DNA of 64,000 nucleotides from G965197005 sp965197005 (GTDB taxonomy: Bacteria; Pseudomonadota; Gammaproteobacteria; Pseudomonadales; Oceanobacteraceae): contig OZ239982.1 in assembly GCA_965197005.1 (NCBI GenBank), forward strand, positions 558,001 to 622,000. The letters are read 5' to 3'. Each line of letters opens with the position of its first letter. The stretch's first letter is position 1. The notes beneath the pieces were generated by a model that made no database searches, was not told the origin of the DNA, and was given only the letters and a program-made list of their open reading frames with translations. The translations under genes and the position numbers were made by a program. Below, piece after piece: positions 36,105 through 44,503 of the stretch.

Positions 36105-36536
36105 ATGAAAACATATAGCGCAAAACCAGAAACAGTCAAACGTGATTGGTCAATTATTGATGCAGAAAACCAAACTCTGGGTCGCTTGGCTACAGAAGTG
36201 GCTCGCCGTCTAAGAGGCAAGCACAAACCAGAATTTACTCCTCATGTTGATACAGGGGATTATGTCGTGGTCATTAATGCCGACAAAGTGAAAGTAACTG
36301 GCAAAAAAACAACAGATAAAATGTACTATCGTCATACAGGGTATCCCGGTGGTCTTAAATCCATGTCTTTTGAAAAGTTACAAAACTACAAGCCAGAAAG
36401 CATTATTGAATTGGCCGTTAAAGGCATGTTGCCTAAAAATTCTTTAGGTAATGCCATGCATAAAAAAATGAAAGTATATGCTGGTGATAAACACCCACAT
36501 GCTGCCCAACAGCCACAAGAAATTAAGTTAGGATAA
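36105..36536 (+). CDS. rplM: 50S ribosomal protein L13
   Basis: 143 residues. Early 50S assembly protein. MKTYSAKPETVKRDWSIIDA and LGRLATEVARRLRGKHKPEF are signatures, as is KGMLPKNSLGNAMHKKMKVY. AAGGCGAGAATTGA precedes the start. 4 bp before rpsI, the usual pair, here placed directly upstream of petABC as in Pseudomonas-type genomes. Confidence 0.98.
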   Translation: MKTYSAKPETVKRDWSIIDAENQTLGRLATEVARRLRGKHKPEFTPHVDTGDYVVVINADKVKVTGKKTTDKMYYRHTGYPGGLKSMSFEKLQNYKPESIIELAVKGMLPKNSLGNAMHKKMKVYAGDKHPHAAQQPQEIKLG

Positions 36537-36540
36537 AGTT

Positions 36541-36933
36541 ATGGCAACTACACAACATTACGGAACAGGTCGTCGTAAAACCTCAACAGCACGTGTTTTT
36601 TTGCGTCCTGGTACAGGTAAGATTACCATTAATCAGATAGATCTTGAGCAATATTTTGGTCGGGAAACCGCACGCATGGTCGTACGTCAGCCTTTGTTGC
36701 TGACAGAGAATGATGCAAAGTTTGATGCGTTTGTTACTGTGAAAGGTGGCGGTATAAGTGGTCAAGCAGGGGCAATTCGTCACGGTATTACTCGTGCGCT
36801 AATGGCGTATGATGAAGAGTTAAGACCTACACTTAGAGCAGAGGGATATGTTACTCGTGATTCTCGTGCAGTTGAGCGTAAAAAAGTTGGTTTACATAAA
36901 GCTCGTAAAAAACCTCAGTTTTCAAAACGCTAG
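36541..36933 (+). CDS. rpsI: 30S ribosomal protein S9
   Basis: 130 residues. Its C-terminal tail reaches P-site tRNA; here the tail ends KKPQFSKR, with the conserved terminal Arg. YGTGRRKTSTARVFLRPG and RQPLLLTE are typical. TTAGGATAAAGTT gives the ribosome-binding site. Followed by a large hairpin terminator before the pet operon. Confidence 0.98.
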   Translation: MATTQHYGTGRRKTSTARVFLRPGTGKITINQIDLEQYFGRETARMVVRQPLLLTENDAKFDAFVTVKGGGISGQAGAIRHGITRALMAYDEELRPTLRAEGYVTRDSRAVERKKVGLHKARKKPQFSKR

Positions 36934-36950
36934 ATTTGCAATTTACAAAG

Positions 36951-36986
36951 AGCGTCTCTTGGCATATGTCAATGGACGCTTTTTTT
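36951..36986 (+). terminator. Intrinsic terminator after rpsI
   Basis: AGCGTC/GACGCT outer stem, inner TTGGC/GTCAA stem with an ATAT loop, then seven T. Located 18 bp after the rpsI stop. Confidence 0.85.
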
Positions 36987-37052
36987 ATGCCTGTTTGTTT
37001 GTTTTAAGGTGGTGTTTCTGGTTGTTTATATGCGTTATTTTGACTAAAATGC

Positions 37053-37074
37053 AAAGACCTGCAAGCTGGTCTTT
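37053..37074. repeat. Inverted repeat AAAGACC/GGTCTTT upstream of petA
   Basis: Perfect 7-bp arms around an 8-nt loop, followed by TTATGG. It could be a weak terminator or regulatory hairpin. Its AAGACC core recurs in the next inverted repeat (37149-37171). Confidence 0.4.
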
Positions 37075-37148
37075 TATGGTAAGCCCGATTACATTAATTA
37101 ATAATATATTGGGTCTGTGTTTTAGATGGATAAGCGCTTGTAGTGGCA

Positions 37149-37171
37149 TTTGGTCTGATTTAAAGACCAAA
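37149..37171. promoter_or_regulatory. Inverted repeat overlapping the petA promoter region (possible operator)
   Basis: TTTGGTCT/AGACCAAA, perfect 8-bp arms with a 7-nt spacer. A plausible -10, TACAAT, starts 10 bp further on (37181-37186), so this repeat covers the -35 region and is well placed for a regulator of the bc1 operon. Confidence 0.45.
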
Positions 37172-37202
37172 GAAGAATGATACAATGGGAGAGAGTAAAA
37201 CC

Positions 37203-37814
37203 ATGAGTGAGGGTGTGATTAATCAAGACGGCATTGACAGCGGTCGTCGAACTTTATTGGTAGGTGCAACAGCCGCCGTAGGCGCAGTTGGCGCAGGGTT
37301 TGTTGCCGTACCTTTTGTAAAGTCTTGGTCGCCAAGTGAGCGAGCAAAAGCTGCTGGTGCTCCAGCAAAAATCGATATAAGTAAGCTAGAAGTTGGACAA
37401 ATGATTGTTGCTGAATGGCGTGGTAAGCCAGTGTTTGTTGTGATGCGTAGTGAGGAAGCATTAAGCAAACTTGAGGGAATTAGCGATCGTTTAAAAGATC
37501 CTGATAATACAAATAAAGCTCAACAGCCAGAGTATGCAGATAACCTATACCGTTCAAGAAAAAAACAGCTTATCGTTTTGCTAGGTGTGTGTACGCATTT
37601 GGGTTGTGCTCCTAAATATATTCCTGAAATGAAACCACAAACCTTTGATGCAAAATGGGTTGGCGGTTGGTTTTGTCCTTGCCATGGTTCACGATTCGAT
37701 TTTTCTGGGCGAGTTTTTAATGGCTCTCCAGCTGCTGCAAATCTGGTTGTTCCGCCTTATTACTTTGAAACAGACAATGTGGTTATTGTTGGTGAAGATG
37801 GAGAGAAAGCCTAA
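37203..37814 (+). CDS. petA: Ubiquinol-cytochrome c reductase iron-sulfur subunit (Rieske)
   Basis: 203 residues from the ATG at 37203, which follows GGAGAGAG; the ATG at 37185 is a less likely start because that ribosome-binding site lies inside it. A twin-arginine type N-terminus (SGRRTLLVGATAAVGAVG) anchors the protein in the membrane. The Rieske 2Fe-2S motifs are CTHLGC and CPCHGSRFDFSGRV, with both His and both Cys ligands. It passes electrons from ubiquinol to cytochrome c1. It overlaps petB by one base. Confidence 0.96.
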   Translation: MSEGVINQDGIDSGRRTLLVGATAAVGAVGAGFVAVPFVKSWSPSERAKAAGAPAKIDISKLEVGQMIVAEWRGKPVFVVMRSEEALSKLEGISDRLKDPDNTNKAQQPEYADNLYRSRKKQLIVLLGVCTHLGCAPKYIPEMKPQTFDAKWVGGWFCPCHGSRFDFSGRVFNGSPAAANLVVPPYYFETDNVVIVGEDGEKA

Positions 37815-39046
37815 TGAATAAAATGTTTAGTGCTGTAATGGGCTGGGTTGATCATCGTTTGCCTGTTACTCAAACCTATGAAAAGCATATGTCAAAATAC
37901 TATGCACCAAAAAACTTTAATTTTTGGTACTTTTTTGGCGTAATTTCTATGATGATGTTAGCTAATCAGATTTTATCTGGTATCTGGTTGACCATGAACT
38001 ATGTGCCTAGTGCAGAAGGTGCATTTGCTTCTGTAGAGTACATTATGCGTGATGTGCCTTTAGGTTGGGTTATTCGCTATATGCACTCAACAGGTGCAAC
38101 GTTCTTTTTTATCGCAATTTATTTGCATATGATGCGCGCTGTTTTATATGGCTCATATAAAAATCCACGAGAGCTAATTTGGATTTTTGGTATGCTAATT
38201 TACCTCGCACTGATGGCGGAAGCCTTTATGGGTTATGTATTACCTTGGGGGCAAATGTCTTATTGGGGAGCGCAGGTGATTATTTCATTATTTAGTGTTA
38301 TTCCTTTTGGCATAGGAGATGCTTTGGTTGAGTGGATTCGTGGCGATTTCTTAATTTCAGGCGCTACCTTAAATCGCTTTTTTGCTTTGCATGTCATAGC
38401 AGTTCCTTTAGTTATTGTGATGTTGGTTGTTATGCATCTGTTAGCACTACATGAGGTTGGCTCTAACAACCCTGATGGTGTGGATATTAAGAAACACATG
38501 GATGAAAATGGCAAGCCGCTTGATGGGGTGGCATTTCACCCATATTACACCGTACATGATATTGTCGGTATCACAGTGTTTTTAATGGTTTTCTGTTCTG
38601 TTATGTTTTTCTTCCCAGAAGGCAATGGCTTTATGCTTGAGTACGCTAACTTTGAACCTGCTAATGGCTTAAAAACACCAGAGCATATTGCGCCTGTTTG
38701 GTATTTTGGTGCGTTTTATGCAATTTTACGAGCAGTGCCTGATAAATTGTTGGGCGTGATTGCAATGGGCTCTGCCATTGCGGTTTTATTTGTACTGCCT
38801 TGGTTAGATCGCAGTCCAGTTAAAAGCTGGCGCTATAAAGGCTGGATAAGTCGTTCGTTTATTTGGGTGTTCTCAGTTGCATTTGTCTTGTTAACTTGGC
38901 TTGGAACACAACCAGCTACAGATATTAATACACTTATGGCAAGAGTTGCAGGTACGATTTATTTTGCGTTTTTCTTGTTAATGCCAATTTATACCAAGCT
39001 AGAAAAAACCAAACCCGTGCCTGAGCGCGTAACAGGAGGTCACTAA
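37814..39046 (+). CDS. petB: Ubiquinol-cytochrome c reductase cytochrome b subunit
   Basis: 410 residues with eight predicted transmembrane helices. Haem b ligands lie in the second and fourth helices (RYMHSTGATFFFIAIYLHM and FALHVIAVPLVIVMLVVMHL). The Qo-site motif PVWYFGAFYAILR carries the bacterial form of the PEWY loop (PVWY here). Catalyses quinol oxidation and proton translocation with petA and petC. The stop overlaps the petC ATG. Confidence 0.96.
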   Translation: MNKMFSAVMGWVDHRLPVTQTYEKHMSKYYAPKNFNFWYFFGVISMMMLANQILSGIWLTMNYVPSAEGAFASVEYIMRDVPLGWVIRYMHSTGATFFFIAIYLHMMRAVLYGSYKNPRELIWIFGMLIYLALMAEAFMGYVLPWGQMSYWGAQVIISLFSVIPFGIGDALVEWIRGDFLISGATLNRFFALHVIAVPLVIVMLVVMHLLALHEVGSNNPDGVDIKKHMDENGKPLDGVAFHPYYTVHDIVGITVFLMVFCSVMFFFPEGNGFMLEYANFEPANGLKTPEHIAPVWYFGAFYAILRAVPDKLLGVIAMGSAIAVLFVLPWLDRSPVKSWRYKGWISRSFIWVFSVAFVLLTWLGTQPATDINTLMARVAGTIYFAFFLLMPIYTKLEKTKPVPERVTGGH

Positions 39047-39801
39047 TGAAACAGATTCTAGTTATTTCTTTGGCACTTTTCTCTACCCTTAGCTTTGCCT
39101 CTGGCGGCGGTGTAAAATTAGATAAGCACCTTACAGACTTGTACGATACTGCTTCATTGCAGCGAGGTGCTAAAACCTATATGAACTATTGTATGGGCTG
39201 TCATTCTTTAAAGCATGCACGTTACAATCGTGTGGCTAAAGACTTACAAATCCCAATAGAGTTAATGCAAAAAAACCTAAACTTTGCTGGGGTTAAAAGT
39301 GGCTCTTTAATGAGCAACGCAATGACAGAAAAAGATGCTAAGGCTTGGTTTGGTGCAAGTCCTCCTGATTTGACATTGGTTGCACGAGTACGTAGACCCA
39401 ATTGGTTATATACCTATTTACGTAGCTTTTATGTTGATCCTAGCCGCCCTTGGGGGGTTAACAATACGGTATTTAAAGATGTGGGTATGCCTCATGTATT
39501 AGCTGATTTGCAAGGTGTTCAAAGGCTGGGTACTGCACCTGTGGAGGTTGGCGTTGATACGTTAACAGGAATTACAATTACAGAGGAGCGTGAGCATGTT
39601 TTATATATTGCAGAAAAAGGCAAGCTGGATAAAAAAGGTTATGATAAGTTAGTTTATGACCTAGTTAACTTTTTAGTTTATGTGTCAGAGCCTATTGCGT
39701 TACAACGTCAGACAATGGGTTGGTGGGCTTTATTATTTTTAGTTATTCTATTTATTCCTGCCTACTTCTTGAATAAAGAGTTTTGGCGAGATGTAACTTA
39801 A
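39046..39801 (+). CDS. petC: Ubiquinol-cytochrome c reductase cytochrome c1 subunit
   Basis: 251 residues. Cleavable signal peptide MKQILVISLALFSTLSFA; haem c attached at CMGCH (residues 48-52, in YMNYCMGCHSLKHARY). The Met ligand is probably in the FKDVGMPHVL segment. A C-terminal helix (WWALLFLVILFIPAYFLN) holds it in the membrane. Third subunit of a proteobacterial bc1 complex encoded separately, not fused to cytochrome b. Confidence 0.96.
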   Translation: MKQILVISLALFSTLSFASGGGVKLDKHLTDLYDTASLQRGAKTYMNYCMGCHSLKHARYNRVAKDLQIPIELMQKNLNFAGVKSGSLMSNAMTEKDAKAWFGASPPDLTLVARVRRPNWLYTYLRSFYVDPSRPWGVNNTVFKDVGMPHVLADLQGVQRLGTAPVEVGVDTLTGITITEEREHVLYIAEKGKLDKKGYDKLVYDLVNFLVYVSEPIALQRQTMGWWALLFLVILFIPAYFLNKEFWRDVT

Positions 39802-39822
39802 AATAAATAGCGCATGATTAAT

Positions 39823-39856
39823 AGCCTGATTGTTGTTACAATCGGGCTTTCTTGTT
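39823..39856 (+). terminator. Intrinsic terminator after petC
   Basis: An 11-bp stem, AGCCTGATTGT/ACAATCGGGCT with one T-G pair, TGTT loop and a T-rich tail. It ends petABC 22 bp downstream. Confidence 0.85.
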
Positions 39857-39891
39857 TTATAAGATGATTTTTTATTAGGAGTTCTAAAATT

Positions 39892-40527
39892 ATGGGTGTG
39901 CTTGCAAAACGCTCTTCAATGGTTTTTTATTCAGATCCAACCAGTCATTATAGTCATCGAGTGCGTATCGTACTGGCAGAAAAAGGCGTAACGGTTGAAG
40001 TGATAGACGTAAATGAGGGTAATATCCCTGAGGATTTGGCGACACTTAATCCTTATAACTCTTTACCGACTATGGTTGATCGTGATTTGGTTTTGTATGA
40101 GGCTAATGTCATGATGGAGTATTTAGATGAGCGGTTCCCGCATCCTCCACTACTGCCTGTTTATCCTGTTGCCCGTGCTCAAAGCCGCTTATGGATTAGT
40201 CGCATTGAAAAAGATTGGGCAGTGCTTGCAGAAAAGATTTTAGCAGGTACAGGTAAGGGTAAAGAGGCGGACAAGGCTCGTAAAGAGTTAACCGATAGTT
40301 TGGTTGCAACAGCACCTATTTTCCAAGAAATGCCATATTTTATGAGTGAGGAATTTTCTTTGGTGGATTGCTGTGCTGCACCTATTTTATGGCGTTTGCC
40401 TAAGATGGGTATTGATTTATCTACTAAACAGTGCCAGCCTTTACTTGAGTATATGGAACGTGTTTTTGCACGTGATGCATTTCAAGAAAGCCTATCAGAA
40501 CTTGAACAAGAAATGCTTATTCCATGA
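39892..40527 (+). CDS. sspA: Stringent starvation protein A
   Basis: 211 residues of the glutathione-S-transferase fold. RNA-polymerase-associated regulator in starvation and acid stress. N-terminal thioredoxin-like part (SMVFYSDPTSHYSHRVRIVL) lacks the catalytic residues of true GSTs, as in SspA. The PHP pocket of SspA aligns with ERFPHPPLLPV here. TTAGGAGTTCTAAAATT precedes the ATG. It overlaps sspB by four bases. Confidence 0.93.
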   Translation: MGVLAKRSSMVFYSDPTSHYSHRVRIVLAEKGVTVEVIDVNEGNIPEDLATLNPYNSLPTMVDRDLVLYEANVMMEYLDERFPHPPLLPVYPVARAQSRLWISRIEKDWAVLAEKILAGTGKGKEADKARKELTDSLVATAPIFQEMPYFMSEEFSLVDCCAAPILWRLPKMGIDLSTKQCQPLLEYMERVFARDAFQESLSELEQEMLIP

Positions 40528-40931
40528 GTTCTCTTTCTTCTAGCAGACCCTATTTAATAAAGGGTCTGTATACGTGGATTTTAGATAATGATTGTACGCC
40601 ACAAATTTTAGTTGATGCGTCTATGCCTGACGTGCAAGTGCCTGTTGATTATGTTAGCAATGGACAAATTGTTTTAAATATCAGTCCTAGTGCAGTTAAA
40701 CAGCTTCATATCGATAACGATGGTGTGTTCTTTAATGCGCGATTTGGTGGTGTGCCGATGGATATTTATGTGCCAACGGTTGCAGTGCTTGCTATTTATA
40801 CTCGAGAAACCAATGAGGGCATGCTTTTTGGCGATGAAGCAGGTAACCCCACTCCTGATCCAGACAATAAACAAAAGCAAGAAAAAAAGTTATCTAATGC
40901 TGAAAAACCAACATTAAAAGTAGTAAAATAA
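40524..40931 (+). CDS. sspB: ClpXP protease specificity-enhancing factor SspB
   Basis: 135 residues. Adaptor that tethers ssrA-tagged proteins to ClpXP. The N-terminal dimer/substrate domain reads SSRPYLIKGLYTWILDNDC and HIDNDGVFFNARFGG. The C-terminal tail KPTLKVVK is the ClpX-binding peptide, joined by a flexible Lys/Asp-rich linker. The gene overlaps sspA (ATGA), the usual arrangement. Confidence 0.95.
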   Translation: MSSLSSSRPYLIKGLYTWILDNDCTPQILVDASMPDVQVPVDYVSNGQIVLNISPSAVKQLHIDNDGVFFNARFGGVPMDIYVPTVAVLAIYTRETNEGMLFGDEAGNPTPDPDNKQKQEKKLSNAEKPTLKVVK

Positions 40932-40937
40932 AAAGAC

Positions 40938-40960
40938 CAAAATCAAACTATTTGATTTTG
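40938..40960. repeat. Perfect AT-rich inverted repeat after sspB
   Basis: CAAAATCAAA/TTTGATTTTG, 10-bp arms, CTA loop, starting 7 bp after the sspB stop. No T-run follows on the plus strand, although a T-rich stretch follows in the minus direction. It may protect the sspAB mRNA end or be an operator for the amidase gene. Confidence 0.45.
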
Positions 40961-40992
40961 CTAAAGGGGATACTAATAGCAAAGGGTTTATC

Positions 40993-42429
40993 ATGACGCA
41001 AGATAAAAATATGTGTGCAAATGCATTTGTTGATGATGTTTTAGGTACAATGGACGCAACTGCGTTGGCCTCTAAAATAAAGGCTGGAGAGCTAAGTGCC
41101 AATGAAGTGTGCGAGGCTACAATTAAGCGTATTAAGCAGGTTAATCCTGATTTAAATGCAATAGCGCATGAACAATATCATCAGGCAATACAGCAGGCAG
41201 ATATTCATAATAATGGTTTTTTTGCAGGTATTCCTTTCCTAATTAAAGACAATCTTAGAGTTAAAAATTTACCCATGCAGCATGGCTCACAAGCGATTTC
41301 TGGGCATCTTCGTAGTAGCAATGATCCTTTTGTACAGCAAATGCTGGCAATGGGCTTTAATCTGCTTGGAAAATCAAATATGCCAGAGCTTGGTTTAAAC
41401 TGTGCAACTGAGTATGCCGATGGTACTTATGTGGCAAACCCTTGGCATTTAGGGCATATCTCAGGAGGTTCATCAGGCGGAGCTGCGGCATTGGTGGCAT
41501 CTGGTGCAGTGCCGATTGCACATGGTAATGATGGTGCAGGCTCTTTGCGTATTCCTGCTGCCATGTGTGGATTATTTGCGCTTAAATGCAGTCGTGGACG
41601 GCATATACAAACCGATTTAAGTAGACCATTGCCTTTAAATATCATTACCGAAGGCGTGTTAACACGTACGGTGCGTGATTGTGCTAATTTTTTTATGCAA
41701 TTGGAAGCACAATACAAACCAGCAAAGTTACCTCTGTTGGGCGAGGTCTCATCGCCTATTAAAGCACGTTTAAAAATAGGTGTATTAAAAACCAGTATTA
41801 ATGATTATCCCGTTGATGCAGAAACCAAAAGAGTGTTAGAAGAAACCGTTACTTTATTAAAAGAGCTAGGGCATGAAGTGGTTGAGGCGCAGCCATTATC
41901 TCAAATTGAAGATGCGGACGCTTTTTTAGTGTACTTTGCATTTTTAGCGTTTTCTGCCGGTATGTTAGGTCGGTCTATTTATGGTAAGGGTTTTCAGAAA
42001 AATAAACTAAATTCCTATTCAAAAGCACTAAGCAAACACTTCATACGCAACTCTTATAAAATTCCTTGTATGTTCAGACAGGGGCGAAAAGCAGGCAGAT
42101 ATTTCTTTCAGCAAATGCAAAAATACGATGTGGTTTTATCACCAGTTTTAACGCAATCTGCACCTAAAGCAGGTCATTTAAGTCCTAATGTTGAGTTTGC
42201 AGAGATTTTATCTCGACTAACCAATCTAGCCAGCTTTAATGCTGTACATAACATTATGGGTACGCCAAGTATGTCTGTGCCTTTGGGGTTAAGTGGGGCT
42301 CATTCTGAGACACCTAATTTGCCTATAGGTATGCAATTTGCAGCAAATATTGGGGAAGATAAAAAGTTATTACAGTTGGCATTTGAGTTAGAGCAGGCCG
42401 CTGGCTTTACTCATCTTTATTCAAAATAA
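40993..42429 (+). CDS. Amidase signature family enzyme
   Basis: 478 residues. Carries the Ser-cisSer-Lys triad of the amidase signature family: Lys85 in FLIKDNL, Ser160 in GGSSGG (157-163 region) and the nucleophile Ser184 in GNDGAGSLRIPA. A central stretch around 300-360 (YGKGFQKNKLNSYSKALSK) is the variable substrate-gating part. It is not GatA, because no gatB/gatC lie nearby and the overall sequence fits stand-alone amidases of the 6-aminohexanoate/FAAH-like group. Convergent with rpoS. Substrate unknown. Confidence 0.8.
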   Translation: MTQDKNMCANAFVDDVLGTMDATALASKIKAGELSANEVCEATIKRIKQVNPDLNAIAHEQYHQAIQQADIHNNGFFAGIPFLIKDNLRVKNLPMQHGSQAISGHLRSSNDPFVQQMLAMGFNLLGKSNMPELGLNCATEYADGTYVANPWHLGHISGGSSGGAAALVASGAVPIAHGNDGAGSLRIPAAMCGLFALKCSRGRHIQTDLSRPLPLNIITEGVLTRTVRDCANFFMQLEAQYKPAKLPLLGEVSSPIKARLKIGVLKTSINDYPVDAETKRVLEETVTLLKELGHEVVEAQPLSQIEDADAFLVYFAFLAFSAGMLGRSIYGKGFQKNKLNSYSKALSKHFIRNSYKIPCMFRQGRKAGRYFFQQMQKYDVVLSPVLTQSAPKAGHLSPNVEFAEILSRLTNLASFNAVHNIMGTPSMSVPLGLSGAHSETPNLPIGMQFAANIGEDKKLLQLAFELEQAAGFTHLYSK

Positions 42430-42436
42430 AAAGAAA

Positions 42437-42469
42437 CTCCCCTTTTAGTTGATAGCTATAAAAGGGGAG
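42437..42469. terminator. Bidirectional hairpin between amidase and rpoS
   Basis: CTCCCCTTTTA/TAAAAGGGGAG, perfect 11-bp stem with an 11-nt loop. On the minus strand it is followed by TTTCTTTTTATTTT, a good terminator tail for rpoS; the plus-strand tail is weak. Confidence 0.7.
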
Positions 42470-42479
42470 GGGTGTTTGT

Positions 42480-43433
42480 TTAAGCACTTTCGCCAAATAG
42501 AAGGTTGGCACTTAATCCATGTTTTTCCATAATTTCTTTTAAGCGTTTTAGAGCCTCAACCTGTATTTGACGCACACGTTCACGAGTTAAGCCTATTTCT
42601 GCACCGACATCTTCAAGGGTGCTGGCATCATAGCCTCTTAATCCAAAACGGCGTGAAAGGACTTCACGGTGCTTCTCTGATAGCTCATCAATCCAACGGT
42701 CTAATGATGCAAAAACATTTTGTTGTTGTAAGTCAACGCAAGGGTCGGCAATATTCTCATCAGCAATGGTATCTAATACGGATTTTTCTGAGTTCATGCC
42801 CAAAGGCGTATCTACTGAAGTAACACGCTCATTTAACTTGAGCATATTTTTTACATCTTTAACAGGCTTTTCTAACAGTGCTGCAATATCTTCTGCAGTG
42901 GGCTCATGATCCAGTTTTTGAGTGAGTTCACGAGCAGCTCTTAAGTAGACATTAAGCTCTTTAACCACATGAATGGGTAAGCGAATGGTGCGAGTTTGGT
43001 TCATAATCGCACGTTCGATGGTTTGGCGTATCCACCAAGTTGCATAGGTTGAAAATCTAAAACCACGCTCGGGATCGAATTTTTCTACCGCACGAATAAG
43101 ACCAAGGTTACCCTCTTCAATAAGGTCTAAAAGGCTTAATCCTCGATTGATATAGCGACGTGAAATTTTAACCACCAAGCGTAGATTGCTCTCTATCATG
43201 CGTTTGCGTCCAGCTTCATCGCCTTGCAGTGATAATCTGGCAAAATGGACTTCTTCTTCTGCTGAAAGTAGTGGAGAAAAGCCGATTTCTTTTAAGTAAA
43301 TCTGTGTTGCATCAAGGTTTTTTACAGGACCGATGCCACTTAGAGTTGCTTTTTCTTGTGCTGCATTATTTGCCTCTTCTGCCATGTCTGTTTCAACAAA
43401 GTCGAGGTCTTGGATTTTTTCTTGTGCCGCCAT
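42480..43433 (-). CDS. rpoS: RNA polymerase sigma factor RpoS
   Basis: 317 residues from the ATG at 43433 (MAAQEKIQDLDFVE). The GTG at 43445 overlaps the AAAGGTGG ribosome-binding site and is not used. Region 1.2 (DATQIYLKEIGFSPLLSAEE), region 2 (IEEGNLGLIRAVEKFD, FSTYATWWIRQTIERAIMNQ), region 3 and the region 4 helix-turn-helix (LTRERVRQIQVEALKRL) are complete. There is no 600-residue region 1.1 part, which rules out RpoD. Master regulator of stationary-phase and general stress genes. It follows nlpD, whose body often contains the rpoS promoter. Confidence 0.95.
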   Translation of the reverse strand: MAAQEKIQDLDFVETDMAEEANNAAQEKATLSGIGPVKNLDATQIYLKEIGFSPLLSAEEEVHFARLSLQGDEAGRKRMIESNLRLVVKISRRYINRGLSLLDLIEEGNLGLIRAVEKFDPERGFRFSTYATWWIRQTIERAIMNQTRTIRLPIHVVKELNVYLRAARELTQKLDHEPTAEDIAALLEKPVKDVKNMLKLNERVTSVDTPLGMNSEKSVLDTIADENIADPCVDLQQQNVFASLDRWIDELSEKHREVLSRRFGLRGYDASTLEDVGAEIGLTRERVRQIQVEALKRLKEIMEKHGLSANLLFGESA

Positions 43434-43496
43434 AATTATTTCCACCTTTAAGTTATTGCTTATTTTATTAAAAGCGTTAATCCGGTTATAAAGCCT

Positions 43497-44291
43497 TTAT
43501 CTTGCTGGCAAATATTTAACTGGATTAACAGCCTTTCCGTTACTGCGAATTTCAAAATGTAATTTAACCTTATTGGTTCCGCTAGAACCTATTTCGGCAA
43601 TTACTTGACCTGCTTTAACGTTTTCTTGTTCTTTTACAAGAATGCGGCTGACATGAGCATAAGCACTTAGGTATTGTCTGTTGTGTTCAATAATCACAAG
43701 ATTGCCATAACCTCTTAGTCCGTGCCCTGCAAAAACGACAGTTCCTGCTGCAGCTGCCATTACAGAATTACCCAAAATGCCGTTGATATCAATCCCCTTA
43801 TTAATTGGCTGATTAATAGAAAAGTGACCAATTAGACGACCATTAGCAGGCCATTGCCATTGCATAGAGTGTTGGTATTTGCTTGGAATGGCAGGGGGTT
43901 CTTTTTTCTGAACAATTGTTGTCTTTTTGTTGGGCTTGGGTGTAGCTATTTTCGGCACTTTTTTGGCGTTGTCTTTGTGTTTGCTGCTGTGCTTTGTTGA
44001 ATATGTACGAATGTCAATTTTCTGTCCAGGGTAGATATGGTAGGGGGGAGCAATATTGTTAGTGCTTGCTAACTTGTGATAATCAATGCCATAGCCAAGG
44101 GCAATGGAAAATAAAGTTTCCCCCTGTTTAACTTGGTGAAAATCTGACGTTTTTTTATTGTATGCAAACTTCTTTTCTAGGGAAGTGAGCGATTGGTTAG
44201 TAATACAGCCTGTGACTAAGGTTAAATTAGTGACAAATATGACAATAAAATAGAGATGGGAATGGGGTAGAAAATGGTATTTTTTTGACAT
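43497..44291 (-). CDS. nlpD: NlpD-type lipoprotein, LytM-domain activator of cell-separation amidases
   Basis: 264 residues. Lipobox LVTGC gives an acylated Cys near residue 29. LysM domain at about 50-100 (VKQGETLFSIALGYGIDYHKL, in two parts), Lys/Pro linker, then a C-terminal M23/LytM domain. The metal-binding residues are degenerate: the first ligand position reads NKGIDING instead of HxxxD, and the HxH position reads LHFE. This is the non-catalytic NlpD/EnvC pattern that activates AmiC-type amidases. Directly upstream of rpoS with a 63-bp gap to its ATG. Confidence 0.93.
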   Translation of the reverse strand: MSKKYHFLPHSHLYFIVIFVTNLTLVTGCITNQSLTSLEKKFAYNKKTSDFHQVKQGETLFSIALGYGIDYHKLASTNNIAPPYHIYPGQKIDIRTYSTKHSSKHKDNAKKVPKIATPKPNKKTTIVQKKEPPAIPSKYQHSMQWQWPANGRLIGHFSINQPINKGIDINGILGNSVMAAAAGTVVFAGHGLRGYGNLVIIEHNRQYLSAYAHVSRILVKEQENVKAGQVIAEIGSSGTNKVKLHFEIRSNGKAVNPVKYLPAR

Positions 44292-44503
44292 TGTAATTTT
44301 ATAACACTTTTAATTAGGTGGCTTTGGTTGATTTGATATAACAAAAAGTTATCTAAAATCTTTTTTATATTGCAAAAAAGTCTAAAAAAATAATGTTTTT
44401 TTATGTTTTTTGCTTGCTATAGCGTATCCAATTATGCATTTAGGCATTTTTCTGATGCGTTAAAATTGCTCTTTACACATCAGTTTTATGTAGATATGGG
44501 TGG

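Noticed and set aside
36848..37180. 110-residue frame running from rpsI into the petA upstream region
   Set aside because: Overlaps rpsI in another frame, crosses a terminator hairpin and has no family features.
42480..43433. Housekeeping sigma factor RpoD
   Set aside because: Only 317 residues, no region 1.1 or large non-conserved region; sequence and nlpD neighbour fit RpoS.
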